Origin: Streptomyces sp. B21-083 | GTDB lineage: Bacteria > Actinomycetota > Actinomycetes > Streptomycetales > Streptomycetaceae | Direction: 5' to 3' | DNA: 64,000 bases | Assembly (NCBI RefSeq): GCF_036898825.1 | Contig: NZ_JARUND010000002.1 | Coordinates: 2,604,001-2,668,000 of the forward strand | Part shown: positions 62,022 through 64,000 of the stretch, piece by piece | How the letters are laid out: each line of letters opens with the position of its first letter | Position numbering within the stretch: position 1 is the stretch's first letter | Translations under genes and position numbers: made by a program | The notes under the pieces: generated by a model | Told to the model about the DNA's origin: nothing | The model's input: only the letters and a program-made list of their open reading frames with translations | Databases searched by the model: none

Positions 62022-62150
62022 CTTGATCACCCGGCCGACGCCGGGGTGAACGCCTCGCGCACGGCGGGTGTCATGCTCTGCCCCTCATCTTGCCTGTTCG
62101 CGACGACATCCGTAATGGGTGATCCCTGACCGGAACCGTTGCGGCGGTCG

Positions 62151-62184
62151 CGGATTACGATCAGTGGCCACGGATTACGATCAG
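62151..62184 (+). promoter_or_regulatory. 14-bp direct repeat upstream of the DUF3105 gene
   Basis: CGGATTACGATCAG occurs twice (62151-62164 and 62171-62184) with a 20-bp period, about two helical turns, 69 bp before the DUF3105 start. It resembles a regulator-binding direct repeat. Confidence 0.5.
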
Positions 62185-62252
62185 ACACCGACCAAGCGCC
62201 GGGCCGACCGGCCGGCCGACCGACCGCCCCTTTCCCCAGAAGGATCGATCCC

Positions 62253-62930
62253 ATGGGTTCCGCCAAGAAGAGCGCCATAGACAGTGGCAGCGCGGCGCGC
62301 AAGGCGCGCATAGAGGAGATGCGGCGCGCCGAGCGCTCGCGTGAGCGCCGGAACCGGATCCTCACGATCGGTGTGAGTGTCGTCATAGTGGCCGGCCTGG
62401 TCGTCGGCGCGACGGTCCTCGTGAAGAAGCAGTCCGACAAGAGTGACACCGCGGCGAGCGACTCCAAGGGCGCGGGCAAGTTCGTCACCGGCGCGGACGG
62501 CGTGAAGACCTGGGACAAGAAGCTCACCCAGAACCACGTCACCAAGACCGTGAACTACCCGATGGAGCCCCCGGTCGGCGGTGACCACAACCAGGTCTGG
62601 ATGAACTGCAACGGCGACGTCTACGCCAAGGCGCTCAACAACATGAACGCCGTGCACTCCCTGGAGCACGGCGCCGTGTGGGTGACGTACAACAGCAAGG
62701 CGGCGAAGACCGACATCGACGCGCTCGCGGCCAAGGTGAAGAAGACGCCGTACACGCTGATGAGCCCGGACGACAAGCAGGCGGATCCGATCATGCTCTC
62801 CGCGTGGGGCAAGCAGCGCACGGTTACCAGCGCCAAGGACCCGAACGTGGACAAGTTCTTCGAGGAGTTCGTCCAGGGCAAGCAGACCCCCGAGCCGGGC
62901 GCCGCCTGCACGAACGGGCTGTCCCAGTGA
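62253..62930 (+). CDS. DUF3105 membrane-anchored protein
   Basis: 225 residues from ATG 62253 (AGAAGGA upstream). A charged cytoplasmic start, one helix (ILTIGVSVVIVAGLVVGATVL, about 35-56) and an outside domain with NYPMEPPVGGDHNQVWMNCNG, NMNAVHSLEHGAVWVTY and WGKQRTV. The His/Asn/Cys-rich pattern is typical of DUF3105. Its GTGA overlap with the DUF305 gene shows coupling. A role in metal handling is suggested by the partner. Confidence 0.88.
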   Translation: MGSAKKSAIDSGSAARKARIEEMRRAERSRERRNRILTIGVSVVIVAGLVVGATVLVKKQSDKSDTAASDSKGAGKFVTGADGVKTWDKKLTQNHVTKTVNYPMEPPVGGDHNQVWMNCNGDVYAKALNNMNAVHSLEHGAVWVTYNSKAAKTDIDALAAKVKKTPYTLMSPDDKQADPIMLSAWGKQRTVTSAKDPNVDKFFEEFVQGKQTPEPGAACTNGLSQ

Positions 62931-63550
62931 GGCGGGCACCCTGGATCGCCGGTGCCGCCGCGACGGCCCTCGTCGCGGCCGGCGCGATCACGTACGCGGT
63001 CGCCGACGGCGAGGACTCCGGGATGAAGGCCCCCTCCGCCGGCTCGGCGGACGCGGGCTTCGCCCGTGACATGGCTGTCCACCATCAGCAGGCCGTCGAG
63101 ATGTCGTACATCGTGCGCGACCGGACGACCAACGAGGAGATCCGGCGGCTCGCGTACGACATCTCGCAGACGCAGGCCAACCAGCGCGGCATGCTGCTGG
63201 GCTGGCTCGACCTGTGGGAGCTGCCGAAGGTGTCCTCGGACGCGCCGATGAGCTGGATGGACATGGCGGGCATGGCCGACGGCAAGGACGGCGCGCTGAT
63301 GCCGGGCATGGCGACCAACACCGACATGACGAAGCTCGGCAGGCTCAGCGGCAAGCAGGCCGAGGTCTTCTATCTCCAGCTGATGACCAAGCACCACCAG
63401 GGCGGTATCCACATGGCTCAGGGGTGTGTGGACCGGTGCGAGGTGGGGGTGGAGAAGCGGCTCGCGCAGGGCATGGTCAACGCGCAGGAGTCGGAGATCT
63501 CCCTGATGGCGGGGATGTTGAAGGAGCGGGGCGCGAAGGCCCTTTCGTAG
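62927..63550 (+). CDS. DUF305 secreted/anchored protein
   Basis: 207 residues from GTG 62927, inside the stop of the previous gene. A hydrophobic N-terminal anchor (WIAGAAATALVAAGAITYAVA) precedes two copies of a helical unit: FARDMAVHHQQAVEMSYIV with HHQQA and LQLMTKHHQGGIHMAQG with HHQGG. Many Met residues in between (SWMDMAGMADG, LMPGMATNTDM) suggest copper binding. DUF305 is a ferritin-like fold. Confidence 0.9.
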   Translation: MRRAPWIAGAAATALVAAGAITYAVADGEDSGMKAPSAGSADAGFARDMAVHHQQAVEMSYIVRDRTTNEEIRRLAYDISQTQANQRGMLLGWLDLWELPKVSSDAPMSWMDMAGMADGKDGALMPGMATNTDMTKLGRLSGKQAEVFYLQLMTKHHQGGIHMAQGCVDRCEVGVEKRLAQGMVNAQESEISLMAGMLKERGAKALS

Positions 63551-63733
63551 GGAGGACGGTTCGCGGAACGATTGGGAACTTAAACCTCAAATCGCTTGCG
63601 TATACGTTCTCTTGGGTGCTTCTTGGTACATCCATTCCCCATGGATTCCCCTGGCATGAACAGTTCATCGCGAGAGTGGCCAGCGGCGAGTGATCACTCG
63701 CCTTGCTCGCGTTGAACCGCATCAGGGGGTTCC

Positions 63734-64000
63734 ATGAGATCCAATCGCGCCATCAAGCGCGCCGGTGTGAGCCTGGCAGCGACACTGCCTCTGCTCGCCG
63801 GCGCGCTGGCGCTCGGCATTCCCGCGGCCCATGCCGCGGACGCCCCGGGCCGGGACACGCTCGCCGGCACCAGGCCCGCGTGGGCCACCGCCAAGGCGGA
63901 CAAGGGCGCCACGGCCGACAGCTCCAAGGTGTCCGCCCGGGTGTACCTCGCCGGCCGGGACGCGGCCGGGCTGACCGCGTACGCGAAGGCCGTCTCCGAC
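63734..64000 (+). CDS. Probable secreted S53-type peptidase, N-terminal part (cut by window edge)
   Basis: The frame is open from ATG 63734 to the last base, 89 residues visible. Signal peptide (RAGVSLAATLPLLAGALALG, cleavage near AHA-ADA), then TLAGTRPAWATAKADKGA and SARVYLAGRDAAGLTAYAKA, the start of the activation prodomain of sedolisin/kumamolisin-type (S53) peptidases. The catalytic domain lies outside the window. The region before it (63580-63640) is AT-rich and probably carries its promoter. Confidence 0.75.
   Translation, partial: MRSNRAIKRAGVSLAATLPLLAGALALGIPAAHAADAPGRDTLAGTRPAWATAKADKGATADSSKVSARVYLAGRDAAGLTAYAKAVSD

Noticed and set aside
62027..62049. Further copy of the TCACCC/GGGTGA operator upstream of glnA2
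   Set aside because: The arms are present but 11 nt apart instead of 5, so a different arrangement or chance.

Overview
The window is chromosomal DNA of a Streptomyces. The evidence is very high GC with strong G/C third-codon preference, GTG and TTG starts, and a gene order I recall from the S. coelicolor nitrogen and maltose region. In order that is glnA, an HtpX-PspAB pair, glnII, a two-component pair, pulA, the aglA-malGFE operon with divergent malR, glnE and glnA2. The first gene is cut by the left edge and the last by the right edge.

Layout. 1-3.1 kb: end of a DUF4191 gene, an RDD membrane protein, and glnA behind a clear two-site GlnR box. 3.3-20 kb: an apparently accessory block of membrane and stress-type genes. 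It holds a class II amidotransferase, a large LuxR-type ATPase regulator, an MFS exporter, a K+ channel, HdeD, YihY, SHOCT and DUF7144 proteins, a diacylglycerol kinase homologue, DUF2252 and others. Several intergenic regions in this block share one 17-bp inverted repeat, TCACCY-N5-GGGTGA. 20-25 kb: HtpX, PspAB, an ArsC-like protein, a secreted protein and glnII. 25-30 kb: a possible polycysteine leader peptide, a winged-helix protein, a histidine kinase and response regulator pair, and a DUF1996 exoprotein. 30-38 kb: a TPR protein, a membrane protein with a sigma-like N-terminus, a PF10118 protein with its probable reductase and a TetR, a tautomerase, and a receiver-GAF-SpoIIE phosphatase. 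38-43 kb: an amylase-pullulanase gene that has lost its pullulanase catalytic part, and a second secreted alpha-amylase. 43.6-48.4 kb: a probable insertion with a TetR pair, an SGNH hydrolase and a TnpB-like gene. 48.4-56.8 kb: YrdB, aglA, malG, malF, malE, malR and a PAP2-type protein. 56.7-64 kb: glnE, a VOC protein, glnA2, a DUF3105-DUF305 pair and the start of a probable S53 peptidase.

How the parts work together. GlnA and GlnII assimilate ammonium, and GlnR boxes precede both. GlnE would adenylylate GlnA at Tyr397, whereas GlnA2 has Trp near the equivalent place and belongs to the gamma-glutamylpolyamine synthetase group. The secreted amylases release maltodextrins, MalEFG imports them (its ATPase is not in the window), AglA cleaves them, and MalR probably controls the set through CTTGCAG-type sites.

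The most unusual points are the shared operator in the accessory block, a short palindromic repeat inserted in frame just before the phosphoacceptor Asp of a response regulator (a related copy lies inside glnE), the scar of a large deletion in pulA, the Cys-Cys leader peptide after glnII, and a zinc-finger-less TnpB-like gene.
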